Shown: positions 46,900-55,275 of the stretch, one piece after another
Layout: every line of letters starts with the position of its first letter
How positions within the stretch are numbered: the first letter of the stretch is position 1
Source of the DNA: Polynucleobacter meluiroseus
Lineage (GTDB): Bacteria; Pseudomonadota; Gammaproteobacteria; Burkholderiales; Burkholderiaceae
Direction of reading: 5' to 3'
DNA: 64,000 bases
Assembly: GCA_945878885.1 (NCBI GenBank)
Contig: CAMCUP010000007.1
Location: 19,761-83,760 of the forward strand
The notes under the pieces: generated by a model
The model's input: only the letters and a program-made list of their open reading frames with translations
Database searches by the model: none
Told to the model about the DNA's origin: nothing
Made by a program: the position numbers and the translations under genes

Positions 46900-48075
46900 A
46901 TGAATTCACCTAAAAAAGTCATTGGTTTTATTAATCTTGCGCATTTTATCGATCACTATGCCATGCTGGTATTTGCAGCAGCAGTCATTGTGATGGCGCC
47001 AGTGTTTGATATGACTTACTCTCAGTTGTTGCCCTATGCCACCCCTGGTTTTATTGCATTTGGGGCCGGCTCTTTAATCAGCGGTTGGCTTGGAGACCGC
47101 TGGAGCAGAAGAAATATGCTGGCAATCTTTTTTATTGGCATGGGCTTAGCTTTGCTAGGCACCGCCTTAATTCAGACACCCATTCAATTAGGAGTTGCTC
47201 TTTTTGCAGTTGGCATTATTGCCTCGATATACCATCCAGTCGGCATGGCAATGCTGACCTCATACTCAGAAAAGTTGGGCAGAGAGCTAGGTATTAATGG
47301 TGTTTACGGCAATTTGGGGGTGGCTTCTTCGGCGGTAATTACGGGCTTAATTTGTGAATATTTAGGCTGGCGCTGGGCCTTTGTTTTGCCAGGTGTCATT
47401 GCCATCGGCATTGGCTTAATTTTTATGACAATAATTCATGATGAAAAAATCACTAAAAAATCCATGGGAGCGGGGGGTGCGAGGGTTTCCAAAAATGTGA
47501 TGGCTTTAGTAGTAGTGTCGTTAGTTTTAACGATTATTGCCAGTTCAACTACTTTTAATGCGATCACGGTAGCGCTGCCAAAATTATTTCAAGAAAGACT
47601 TGCCGAGATTACCCAAAATACCGCACTTTTAGGTTTGATTGCTTCTACGGTTTATGTATTTGGCGCTTTAGCGCAATATATCATCGGTAATTTGCTGGAT
47701 AAATATCCGCTTAAAAAGATTTTTATGCCACTAGCTATTTTTTTGGTAGCCATGCTTTATATTGCTGCAGAAACATCTGGGTTGTTACTAATCTTAATAT
47801 CAATCGGCATTGTGATTAGTATTTTTGGTCAGGTAACTGTTAACGATACGATGGTGGGCAAATATACTTCTGATGAATGGCGGGCACGCGCCTTTGCGGT
47901 ACGGTATTTTCTAGGCTTTACTGCTGCAGGTGCTTCGGTAGGTTTGGTTGCCTTACTGTATGCCAATGGCGGCTTTGCTTTAATGTTGCAGGCTTTTGCA
48001 GCCTTTTGCTTCTTAGTAGTGATTGGGGCTTTTATCTTCCCCACTGAGCAAATGAAGGATTCAGCCAAACCATAA
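46900..48075 (+). CDS. MFS transporter (fosmidomycin-resistance-like)
   Basis: 391 residues with about 12 transmembrane helices. It has the loop-2/3 motif GWLGDRWSRRNML and IASIYHPVGMAML, a block reminiscent of the Fsr/fosmidomycin-resistance branch. Its substrate cannot be read from the sequence. It is divergent from metY with a short inverted repeat in the shared gap. Confidence 0.8.
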   Translation: MNSPKKVIGFINLAHFIDHYAMLVFAAAVIVMAPVFDMTYSQLLPYATPGFIAFGAGSLISGWLGDRWSRRNMLAIFFIGMGLALLGTALIQTPIQLGVALFAVGIIASIYHPVGMAMLTSYSEKLGRELGINGVYGNLGVASSAVITGLICEYLGWRWAFVLPGVIAIGIGLIFMTIIHDEKITKKSMGAGGARVSKNVMALVVVSLVLTIIASSTTFNAITVALPKLFQERLAEITQNTALLGLIASTVYVFGALAQYIIGNLLDKYPLKKIFMPLAIFLVAMLYIAAETSGLLLILISIGIVISIFGQVTVNDTMVGKYTSDEWRARAFAVRYFLGFTAAGASVGLVALLYANGGFALMLQAFAAFCFLVVIGAFIFPTEQMKDSAKP

Positions 48076-48137
48076 GCCCTTATTTTAATTGGGATTAGAG
48101 CGACCAGATGTTTTTTTAGAATTTGTTGCAGCTGATC

Positions 48138-48166
48138 TTGACTCTAGCTTGGCTGCGATGTAATGT
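48138..48166 (+). promoter_or_regulatory. Promoter of the 67-residue membrane protein gene
   Basis: TTGACT (48138-48143), 17-bp spacer, TAATGT (48161-48166). Predicted start near 48173, giving about 77 nt of leader. Confidence 0.55.
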
Positions 48167-48249
48167 ATACAAATTGCCGGTGAGCTAAGGTGCGAATTAT
48201 TTCACTTGCATTATGGTAAATATTTTTACTCAACGAAAGGATACTGAAT

Positions 48250-48453
48250 ATGCTTTTCACTGAATCACAAAGCCCAATGGATAAAATTTTGAAACTCGCT
48301 GGTATTGCTGGAATGATTATTAGTATTACTACCGCTTTTTATTTAATTTTTCCCGCCGGCCAGTCAAAATTTGCAGTATTTTTAGCCTCTTTAGGCATCG
48401 CGCTATTTTTAAGTTATTTGTCTTTCGCAATTCAAGATAAATCAGCAGGTTAA
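48250..48453 (+). CDS. Small two-helix membrane protein
   Basis: 67 residues. Two hydrophobic segments (about 14-35 and 41-61) with a short polar turn PAGQSK between and a charged C-terminus. AAGGA lies about 9 nt before the ATG, and a good promoter lies upstream. I do not recognise a named family. A perfect 28-bp palindrome follows 30 bp after the stop. Confidence 0.6.
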   Translation: MLFTESQSPMDKILKLAGIAGMIISITTAFYLIFPAGQSKFAVFLASLGIALFLSYLSFAIQDKSAG

Positions 48454-48483
48454 GCATGCAACTTGCCAGCAATGGCTGATTTC

Positions 48484-48511
48484 AGAATGGCTCTCAATTG
48501 AGAGCCATTCT
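48484..48511. terminator. Perfect 28-bp palindrome after the small membrane protein gene
   Basis: AGAATGGCTCTCAA is followed directly by its exact reverse complement, so the DNA is a perfect palindrome and the RNA a 12-bp stem with an AATT loop. It lies between the rightward small gene and a leftward lipoprotein gene. Flanking T-runs are short. A bidirectional terminator is the simplest reading. Confidence 0.6.
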
Positions 48512-48539
48512 TCTTAGTGGGGCTGCTAAAGCATGCTTA

Positions 48540-48695
48540 TTAATTACTGTAGTTGCAGGGCATACCCATACAACCACCCTCATTGATTTGTTCGCGAATG
48601 GTATTTTGCATGCCGGGCGACGAATCTGAATAGGGCGCTACTTGGCAGCCATACAAGGCAAGCAACGTAATAAATAGAATACTAATTTTTTTCAT
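48540..48695 (-). CDS. Small lipoprotein with a Cys-x4-Cys tail
   Basis: 51 residues: MKKISILFITLLALYGC is a compact lipoprotein signal with lipobox LYGC (Cys17). The mature peptide of about 35 residues ends in EGGCMGMPCNYSN with Cys42 and Cys47. AGG precedes the ATG. It is too short for most gene-calling limits, but the signal, start context and position before a terminator-like palindrome support it. No family recognised. Confidence 0.65.
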   Translation of the reverse strand: MKKISILFITLLALYGCQVAPYSDSSPGMQNTIREQINEGGCMGMPCNYSN

Positions 48696-48800
48696 TTCAA
48701 ACCTATTATTGGTTTCGTGAGATCACAAGGTTGATGATAAAGCAACTGCTAAGGTTGGCTGATAGTTCTCTTAGCTGATAAATTTAGAGTTAAATTTGCG

Positions 48801-49073
48801 CTAATTTAAGGACTGGTTAATTTTTTTCATAAGACTAGAATAAGCGCGAACGAAATAGCCCACCATGCGCGGCGAAAATGTCATGGCAATTAGCCAATAG
48901 AGGGCCCATAAATAACGCCCCTCAGAAATACCAAAGCACCCCATACCAATAAAAAATAGGAGGATTAATTTCCTGCCAATTCCTGGGGGTAGCCAGCGCT
49001 TAAATAAGGCGGGTGTCGTTGAGCTAACGACTACATTCTCAGTGAAATTCTCGGTGTCTGGCTTTTCAATCAT
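48801..49073 (-). CDS. Hypothetical membrane protein
   Basis: 90 residues from the ATG at 49073 (a TTG at 49106 would add 11). A soluble N-terminus is followed by hydrophobic segments at about residues 35-50 and 52-70 (KLILLFFIGMGCFGI, WALYWLIAMTF) and a basic tail. No family is recognised and no clear ribosome-binding site is seen. It is divergent from the helicase gene, 75 bp away. Confidence 0.45.
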   Translation of the reverse strand: MIEKPDTENFTENVVVSSTTPALFKRWLPPGIGRKLILLFFIGMGCFGISEGRYLWALYWLIAMTFSPRMVGYFVRAYSSLMKKINQSLN

Positions 49074-49148
49074 TTTAGAATTAATCTCATTTAAGCGATC
49101 CCTCAATCTTATCTGAAGCCCATCTTTTAGGGTGTTATTGTTGCATCT

Positions 49149-50477
49149 ATGGCAAATGGCGAAAACACAGATATTGAAATTACCCCTGAATATGAGGCGG
49201 TGTTTGAGGCCATTGACCGTGGTGACCCCTATATTTTTGTCAGCGGTAAGGCTGGCACTGGCAAGACAACATTAATTGGCTATTTACGTGAAAATATCGC
49301 TGGTAATGTCGTAGTCTTGGCTCCCACTGGGGTAGCAGCCTTGCAAGTACGTGGCGTCACTATCCACTCTTTTTTTCGCTTTCCCCCTCGACTGATATTT
49401 CCAGAGGAAGATATTAAAGTTGTCCGCGATAAGCGATTGTATGAGGGGATGCGTTTATTGATCATTGACGAGATTTCAATGGTAAGAGCCGATATGATTG
49501 ATGCAATAGATTTATTTTTGCGAGCTAATGGGCCAAAGCGTGGAGAGCCTTTTGGTGGAATACAAATTATGTTTGTAGGCGATTTATTTCAATTGCCCCC
49601 TGTAGTGAGAAGTGAAGATATGGAAATATTACGTGAACGTGGTTATGAAGGAGCTTACTTTTTTTGTGCTATGGTCTTGCACCGTAAAGCTGTAACGATG
49701 ATTGAGTTGCAAAAAATATTTCGGCAAAAAGATGGTGAATTTACGCAGATGTTAAATCGAATTCGGCTAAATGAAGATATTGAGTCGACCTTAGAACAGC
49801 TTAATTCTCAATGCTACAAATCGGTCGTAGGACTTGATCAAGATCTTGATCCACTGAGTATTACTTTGACTACTACCAATGCGCGAGCCGACCAAATTAA
49901 CAGTGGCGAACTTTTAGCAATTACTTCACCAGCAAAAACCTATCTTGGTAAATTAGGCGGAAAGTTTAATATTGATGAACGTAATTTACCTTCGCCCCTA
50001 AACTTAGTATTAAAGATTGGCGCTAAAGTTATGTTTACTGCAAATGACAAAGAGTTCCCTAAGAAATGGGTCAATGGCAGTATTGGGGTGGTAAAAGAAT
50101 TATTAAGTAATACTGTCAAAGTAGAGGTACAAAGTGGGCCGTATACAAATACGGTAGAAGTGAAACCATTTGACTGGGAATCTTATCAATATGAGATGGA
50201 GATGATGTCGGGCAAAATTAGACCAAATGTAGTGGGCAGTTATACCCAAATTCCATTAATGTTGGCATGGGCTGTTACGATTCATAAAAGTCAGGGCAAA
50301 ACCTTAGATAAGGTGAGGGTAGATCTTTCATCAGGTACTTTTGCTTCTGGCCAAGTTTATGTCGCTTTAAGTCGTTGCCGCTCAATTGATGGTATTCGCT
50401 TGCAAAAACCGATTCAATTAAGGGATGTGCAATGCGATCCTGAAATTAAGCGATTTTATGTTGCTTGTTTAACTTAA
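49149..50477 (+). CDS. Pif1/RecD-like superfamily 1 DNA helicase
   Basis: 442 residues. Walker A GKAGTGKTT (33-41), VLAPTGVAALQVRGVTIHSFF, LLIIDEISMVRADMID (Walker B), VGDLFQLPPV and, near the C-terminus, AVTIHKSQGKTLDKV with VYVALSRCRS are SF1B helicase motifs in order. It lacks the extra domains of RecD and eukaryotic Pif1. Such proteins unwind DNA 5'-3', including at G-quadruplexes or R-loops. Its neighbours give no hint of a dedicated role. Confidence 0.85.
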   Translation: MANGENTDIEITPEYEAVFEAIDRGDPYIFVSGKAGTGKTTLIGYLRENIAGNVVVLAPTGVAALQVRGVTIHSFFRFPPRLIFPEEDIKVVRDKRLYEGMRLLIIDEISMVRADMIDAIDLFLRANGPKRGEPFGGIQIMFVGDLFQLPPVVRSEDMEILRERGYEGAYFFCAMVLHRKAVTMIELQKIFRQKDGEFTQMLNRIRLNEDIESTLEQLNSQCYKSVVGLDQDLDPLSITLTTTNARADQINSGELLAITSPAKTYLGKLGGKFNIDERNLPSPLNLVLKIGAKVMFTANDKEFPKKWVNGSIGVVKELLSNTVKVEVQSGPYTNTVEVKPFDWESYQYEMEMMSGKIRPNVVGSYTQIPLMLAWAVTIHKSQGKTLDKVRVDLSSGTFASGQVYVALSRCRSIDGIRLQKPIQLRDVQCDPEIKRFYVACLT

Positions 50478-50501
50478 TTACGTATTTGAGATAATTTATA
50501 C

Positions 50502-50987
50502 ATGACTTCAATTCACCTTGATTTAGAGCATTTTTCCTTTACTGAATTGGCAATTCAATCTACTTTTGGGTTAGCAGGCCTTATTTTTGTCTTGTTATTT
50601 CATGGCGTGACGATTAATTTTATTTTGATGCGCTTTAATAACATCACTAGATTAGATTTTGTCAGTGAAAAATTTAATTTGGTTCTATTTCATTTTTATC
50701 TGTCATTTGCATTTATCGCTCTCATTCATATTATTGAAGTAATTCTATGGGCTTTAATGTTATTGTTACTTGGCTTGGTATTAAGTCCCATTGAGGCTAT
50801 TTTATTTGCTGGTAGTACCTACACCACAATTGGTTTTATCAGCAATATCATGCCTTTTGAATGGAAAGTTTTACCGCTTTTCATTGCCTTTTCAGGCTTA
50901 TTTTCTATAGCCTGGACAACTTCCATCATGATCGGCATGACGAATATTTATCGGGATGCGTGGTTGAAAAAACGCAACGATTTGTAA
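50502..50987 (+). CDS. K+-channel-like membrane protein
   Basis: 161 residues with about three transmembrane helices (about 16-38, 60-90, 127-148) and a pore-loop-like segment GSTYTTIGF before the last helix, resembling the TxGYG/TxGFG selectivity filter of ion-channel (Ion_trans_2) proteins. No regulatory RCK domain follows. It starts 24 bp after the helicase gene, and its TAA overlaps the ATG of the AtuA gene (TAATG). Confidence 0.65.
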   Translation: MTSIHLDLEHFSFTELAIQSTFGLAGLIFVLLFHGVTINFILMRFNNITRLDFVSEKFNLVLFHFYLSFAFIALIHIIEVILWALMLLLLGLVLSPIEAILFAGSTYTTIGFISNIMPFEWKVLPLFIAFSGLFSIAWTTSIMIGMTNIYRDAWLKKRNDL

Positions 50988-52348
50988 TGCCGATTTTTAC
51001 TGTCGGCTGCGGTGCTGGTTTTTCCGGCGATCGTACTGATGCTGCAGCGCCCGTTGTACAAACCTTAATCGAGTGGGGTGGACCCGCAGCCATCATTTTT
51101 GAAAACTTGGCCGAAAGAACTTTAGCTAGCCATCAATTAACTAAACGGATTAATTCACAATTAGGCTACGAGCCTTTATTAGAGCTAGAGTTAGAACCCA
51201 TTTTGGCCGACTGTTTGCTCAATCAGATTACTATTGTTGGTAATTTTGGAGCAGCAAACCCAGAGGGGGCTGCCAAAGTAATTCAAGCCCTAGCAAAACG
51301 ACTGGGTTTGCCAAGCCCAAGAATTGCCATTGTGGTTGGCGATAGTTTAGCTGGTGAAGCAGCAAATGTTTTGTTACACCAGCATTTAGGCGAACAGTTT
51401 GATCAAGTTAATTTTGTGTGTGCAAATGCATACCAAGGAGCCCGTGAAATTGCTGATGCGATTTTGGCAGGAGCACAAATTGTCGTAACTGGCCGCGTTG
51501 CCGATCCATCGCTTACCCTAGGACCCGCAATGGCATATTTTTGCTGGAGTGACGATAATTGGAATGCGCTTGCAGGTGCAACGATGGCTGGGCACTTGCT
51601 TGAATGCGGCGCGCAAGTTACCGGCGGTTACTTTGCCGACCCTGGCCTGAAGGACGTGCCTGAGATTCACAATATTGGTTTTCCGATTGCTGAAATAGAG
51701 TTTGATGGTAGCTGCATTATTACCAAAGCAAACAATACTGGTGGTTTAGTCAATGCTCGAACTGTTAAAGAACAACTGCTCTACGAATTACATGACCCAG
51801 CTGCTTACATTACTCCCGATGTGGTGGCTGACATTACCAGCGCCACGGTAACTGAGATTGCCCCGAATCGAGTGCGCTTATCTGGTGTAATTGGTCACCC
51901 CCGCACCAATACTTTAAAAACTAATATTTTTTTTGATGGCGGTTGGTTTGGTGAGGGTGAGATTTCCTACGCTGGTCCTAATGCCGCAGGTAGAGCAAGG
52001 CTGGCAATGGAGATTCTCCAAAAACGCCTTGGCCCTATCATGAAATTACGTTTTGATTTGATTGGCCTTAGTAGTATTTTTGGCGATGATGACAATGCCC
52101 TTCTTAGTAGTGCGATAAAAAATCCAGTGCATAGTGAGGCTCATGATGTGCGCCTACGAGTAGCCGGTCAACACCAGGATCTGAAAATAATTGATTTACT
52201 CTTACGTGAAGTAACGGCTCTTTGGACTGGCGGACCGGCAGGCGGAGGCGGTGTACGCATTGCAAAAAGGCAAAGACTTTCTACCCAATCTTGTTTGATC
52301 GAACGCAAGCAATTACCCGCAACCTTTTATTTTTTGCCAAACGAGTAA
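50987..52348 (+). CDS. AtuA-family (DUF1446) acyclic terpene utilisation protein
   Basis: 453 residues from the ATG at 50987, overlapping the channel stop. Typical DUF1446 blocks are VGCGAGFSGDRTDAA, NFGAANPEGAAKVI, VTGRVADPSLTLGPA and TGGYFADPG. In Pseudomonas AtuA belongs to citronellol/geranyl-CoA breakdown; many Burkholderiales carry homologues of unknown substrate. A longer in-frame upstream extension would run through the channel gene and is rejected. It ends TAATG into its small partner. Confidence 0.85.
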   Translation: MPIFTVGCGAGFSGDRTDAAAPVVQTLIEWGGPAAIIFENLAERTLASHQLTKRINSQLGYEPLLELELEPILADCLLNQITIVGNFGAANPEGAAKVIQALAKRLGLPSPRIAIVVGDSLAGEAANVLLHQHLGEQFDQVNFVCANAYQGAREIADAILAGAQIVVTGRVADPSLTLGPAMAYFCWSDDNWNALAGATMAGHLLECGAQVTGGYFADPGLKDVPEIHNIGFPIAEIEFDGSCIITKANNTGGLVNARTVKEQLLYELHDPAAYITPDVVADITSATVTEIAPNRVRLSGVIGHPRTNTLKTNIFFDGGWFGEGEISYAGPNAAGRARLAMEILQKRLGPIMKLRFDLIGLSSIFGDDDNALLSSAIKNPVHSEAHDVRLRVAGQHQDLKIIDLLLREVTALWTGGPAGGGGVRIAKRQRLSTQSCLIERKQLPATFYFLPNE

Positions 52349-52665
52349 TGACAACCATTTCTTTATATGAATTAGCGCATGCGCGCACTGGCGATAAGGG
52401 AAATTGTGCCAATATTAGCCTTATTGCCTATCAACCTGAAGATTATGAGTGGCTGGTAGAGCAAGTAACTGTAGAGAGGGTTGCCGCGCAGTTTGCCCAC
52501 CGTAAACCGACTAAAGTAGTACGTTATTTGCTGCCTAAGCTCGGGGCGATGAATTTTGTACTCGATGGGGCTTTAGATGGGGGGGTAAACGACTCCTTAA
52601 ACTTAGATATGCACGGTAAAGCGCTATCATTTCATTTACTTGCAATGCAAATTGCCTCAAAATAA
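52348..52665 (+). CDS. AtuA C-terminal-domain small protein
   Basis: 105 residues starting MTTISLYELAHARTGDKGN. This matches the small C-terminal domain that is fused in longer AtuA proteins (ARTGDKGNCANISLIA, VVRYLLPKLGAMNFVLDGAL). It overlaps the large subunit by one base and is probably co-translated, forming a two-subunit AtuA. Confidence 0.8.
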   Translation: MTTISLYELAHARTGDKGNCANISLIAYQPEDYEWLVEQVTVERVAAQFAHRKPTKVVRYLLPKLGAMNFVLDGALDGGVNDSLNLDMHGKALSFHLLAMQIASK

Positions 52666-52693
52666 ACGATTAATTAAAAAAGAAGGAATAGAT

Positions 52694-53707
52694 ATGTTGG
52701 AGACTAAAGCAAACTTGTTTGCACATTTGGCTACTTTTATAACCCGTATTGGGGCTGTAGTTGGACTATTAGTTGCAGCTCAATTTTCTAATGCGCAAAC
52801 TACGACCCAAAACTACCCCAATAAACCTATTAAAGCGATTGTGCCATTTGCCGCTGGCAGCGCTACTGATCAAATTGGACGCGCTTTTACTGCCAAAATG
52901 TCAGAGATTTTGGGACAACCCATTGTGATTGAAAATAAGCCCGGAGTAAATGGGATGCTGGGTGCTGATGCTGTAGCTAAGGCTGATCCTGACGGCTACA
53001 CCATTTTGATCGGCACAAATAGTACTAATGCAGCGCTAAAAAGTTTAATGAAAAAATTGCCTTATGATCAAGATACCGCATTTGAGGCGATTGGTTTTAT
53101 GGGCGAAGTACCACTTATTGTGGCGATTAATAATGATATTCCTGCCAAAACATTGAAAGAGTTTATCCAAATAGCTAAAGACTCTCCTGGCAAAGTCACT
53201 TTTGCTAGTGCCAGCACTTCTCAGTTGGTATCTAGCTCTGTTTTAGCTTCGATGACAGGCGTTAAGATGATTAATGTGCCTTATAAAAGCGGTCCTAATG
53301 CTATGACAGATTTGATTGGGGGGCAGGTGATGATGTTTACCGCTGACTTTGCGGTAACATTGCCCCAAGTTCAGGCTGGCAAAATTCGCGGCCTAGCAGT
53401 AACTTCGTTAAAGCGCTCTAAAGCTATTCCTGAATTACCTACTGTAAATGAAGCTTTAGGTATTAAGGGTTATGAATTTATTGCTTATTTTGCCGCTTAT
53501 GCTCCAGCTAAAACACCTCCGGCAATTATTCAAAAGCTAAATGAGGCCTTGAATCAAGCGGCACGTAATAAGGAAATTCAAGAACGCTTTGCTTCATTAG
53601 GTTTTGAAGCTGAACCGGGACCACCTTCTGCCTTGGCTAAGCGCAATGCACTTGAAACAATTAAATGGGCTAAGGCAATTAAAGATGCTGGAATTGAGCA
53701 GCAGTAA
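52694..53707 (+). CDS. Bug/TctC-family solute-binding protein (1 of 3)
   Basis: 337 residues from the ATG at 52694, 6 nt after AGAAGGAA. A signal peptide ends near SNAQ. The mature protein begins with NYPNKPIKAIVPFAAGSATD and has ADPDGYTILIGTNST, both Bug-family signatures. These periplasmic proteins bind carboxylates. No TctA/TctB membrane genes are near. It lies 28 bp after the AtuA pair and may feed that pathway. Confidence 0.88.
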   Translation: MLETKANLFAHLATFITRIGAVVGLLVAAQFSNAQTTTQNYPNKPIKAIVPFAAGSATDQIGRAFTAKMSEILGQPIVIENKPGVNGMLGADAVAKADPDGYTILIGTNSTNAALKSLMKKLPYDQDTAFEAIGFMGEVPLIVAINNDIPAKTLKEFIQIAKDSPGKVTFASASTSQLVSSSVLASMTGVKMINVPYKSGPNAMTDLIGGQVMMFTADFAVTLPQVQAGKIRGLAVTSLKRSKAIPELPTVNEALGIKGYEFIAYFAAYAPAKTPPAIIQKLNEALNQAARNKEIQERFASLGFEAEPGPPSALAKRNALETIKWAKAIKDAGIEQQ

Positions 53708-53717
53708 GATTTTTTGA

Positions 53718-54245
53718 TTAAGTATTTTGAGGCTCGGCCTCACTTGATTCTTTGAGTAGTCGAAAAATTTCTCGATAGGATTTAGGCGGCTTCTTAAGCT
53801 CTTTTTCTTTGCGGGCACTACGGATTAAATTTCGCATCGTTTGAATTTCTAAAGTAGGGTAGAGTTCAATTAGTTTAGTTAGTGCGCTGTCATCGGCAAT
53901 GAGTTTGTCGCGCATTGCTTCGAAGCGATGCATTTTTGCGGTTTCGGCGCGACTAAGCCCCTGAATTGCGTCAAGGCGTAGTTGAATAGCCGAAATTTCA
54001 GTCTCATCTAAAAAACGCATTAGCTTACCCAAGTGCTGTTTATGCCTTTTAATTGCCCCAAAGGTTTTGATCTTTTTAGTTTCGGCAATTTCAGCGCGTA
54101 AGCTATCTTCGATTGGGATGCTATTTAGCGCTTCGCCACTGAGCTCGGAAAGTACTTCAGCCAATTTTTGACGTTGGGTCATTTGGCGTTTGAGCTCAGA
54201 TTTACTAGGACCCAGGCCTTCTTCATCTACTTTAATCATCATCAC
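53718..54245 (-). CDS. darP: Ribosome maturation factor DarP (YjgA, DUF615)
   Basis: 175 residues, basic and helical. GPSKSELKRQMTQRQKLAEVL at the start and MRNLIRSARKEKE near the end are DUF615 blocks. DarP assists 50S subunit maturation in E. coli. It starts with three adjacent Met codons (54245-54237); the exact start is uncertain. It faces the Bug gene on either side and forms no operon. Confidence 0.88.
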   Translation of the reverse strand: MMMIKVDEEGLGPSKSELKRQMTQRQKLAEVLSELSGEALNSIPIEDSLRAEIAETKKIKTFGAIKRHKQHLGKLMRFLDETEISAIQLRLDAIQGLSRAETAKMHRFEAMRDKLIADDSALTKLIELYPTLEIQTMRNLIRSARKEKELKKPPKSYREIFRLLKESSEAEPQNT

Positions 54246-54289
54246 TCATTTTAACCATCCATAAGCATTTTTTAGTTAAGATAGTGGCT

Positions 54290-55273
54290 ATGAAGAAAAT
54301 CCACTCCTTGCGCTCATTACTCTGCACTTTGCTAGCCAGTCTTAGCTTAGGGCTTTCTGTCAACGTTCAAGCAGCTTTTCCTGATAAACCCATCAAAATT
54401 GTGATTGGTTTTCCAGCTGGCGGTCCTTTAGACACGCATATTCGACTCTTAACTGACAAGTTACAGAGTATCTTGGGGCAGCCCGTTTTAGTAGATTACA
54501 AGGCGGGAGCAGGGGGTACGGTAGGTGCGCTTTTCGTGGCCCAAGCATCTGCGGATGGCTATACTTTATTGCTTGCTAATACCGGCACGATGGTCATTAA
54601 TCCTGCGGTGTATACCCCTCCACCTTATATTCTCTTAACTGATTTTCAGCCAGTGGCTCGCACAGCGCAACAAGCGCTTGGCTTAATTGTGAATAACGAA
54701 GTTCCTGTCAAAACCCTCAAGGAATTCATCGCTTACGCCAAGGCCAATCCTGGCAAGCTTAATTATGGCTCTGCAGGTAATGGTGGTATTTCTCATTTGG
54801 TTCCTGAAATGCTTAAACATGAAACTGGCATTAATATTGTGCATATTCCATTTAAAGGTAGCGCGCCAGCCTTTACTGATTTGATGGCTGGGCATGTGCA
54901 ATTTATGGCAGAATCAATTCCGCAAGTGGCCAATTATGCTAAGCAAGGCAAAATTAAAGTATTGGCAGTCACTAGTAAAACAAGAAATATAGCGCTACCC
55001 GATGTGCCAACTGTCATTGAAACAGGTGTTGCGAACTTAGAAGTAGTGGGTTTTTATGGGATGCTTGCACCTCGTAATACTCCGCCTGATGTTATTCAAA
55101 AACTCAGTAATGCATTTAAGCAAACCCTTGAAACCCCCACGATTCAGGAGCGCATGATTACACAGGGGGCCGACCCTGCCTTTTTGAGTGCTGAGCAATT
55201 CACTAAATTTTTGCAGAGTGAAACGCTCCGCTGGGCAAAGGCAGTTAAACAGGCGGGAGCAAAGTTAGATTAA
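54290..55273 (+). CDS. Bug/TctC-family solute-binding protein (2 of 3)
   Basis: 327 residues from the ATG at 54290 (a GTG at 54284 is also in frame). A signal peptide ends at VNVQA, then AFPDKPIKIVIGFPAGG, and SADGYTLLLANT follow, as in the Bug family. The gene is monocistronic: its stop converges on mscS with a 2-bp gap. Ligand unknown. Confidence 0.88.
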   Translation: MKKIHSLRSLLCTLLASLSLGLSVNVQAAFPDKPIKIVIGFPAGGPLDTHIRLLTDKLQSILGQPVLVDYKAGAGGTVGALFVAQASADGYTLLLANTGTMVINPAVYTPPPYILLTDFQPVARTAQQALGLIVNNEVPVKTLKEFIAYAKANPGKLNYGSAGNGGISHLVPEMLKHETGINIVHIPFKGSAPAFTDLMAGHVQFMAESIPQVANYAKQGKIKVLAVTSKTRNIALPDVPTVIETGVANLEVVGFYGMLAPRNTPPDVIQKLSNAFKQTLETPTIQERMITQGADPAFLSAEQFTKFLQSETLRWAKAVKQAGAKLD

Positions 55274-55275
55274 GT

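Noticed and set aside
50861..50986. N-terminal extension of AtuA through the channel gene
   Set aside because: The added residues overlap the pore region of the channel in another frame, and AtuA homologues begin at the GCGAGFSGDR region.
52222..52347. Upstream extension of the small AtuA partner
   Set aside because: The added part is a shifted reading of the AtuA C-terminus; the ATG at 52348 fits the family.
52300..52360. Frameshift or nonsense break in a single AtuA gene
   Set aside because: Both parts have proper starts and an overlapping TAATG, and split AtuA genes are common in Burkholderiales.
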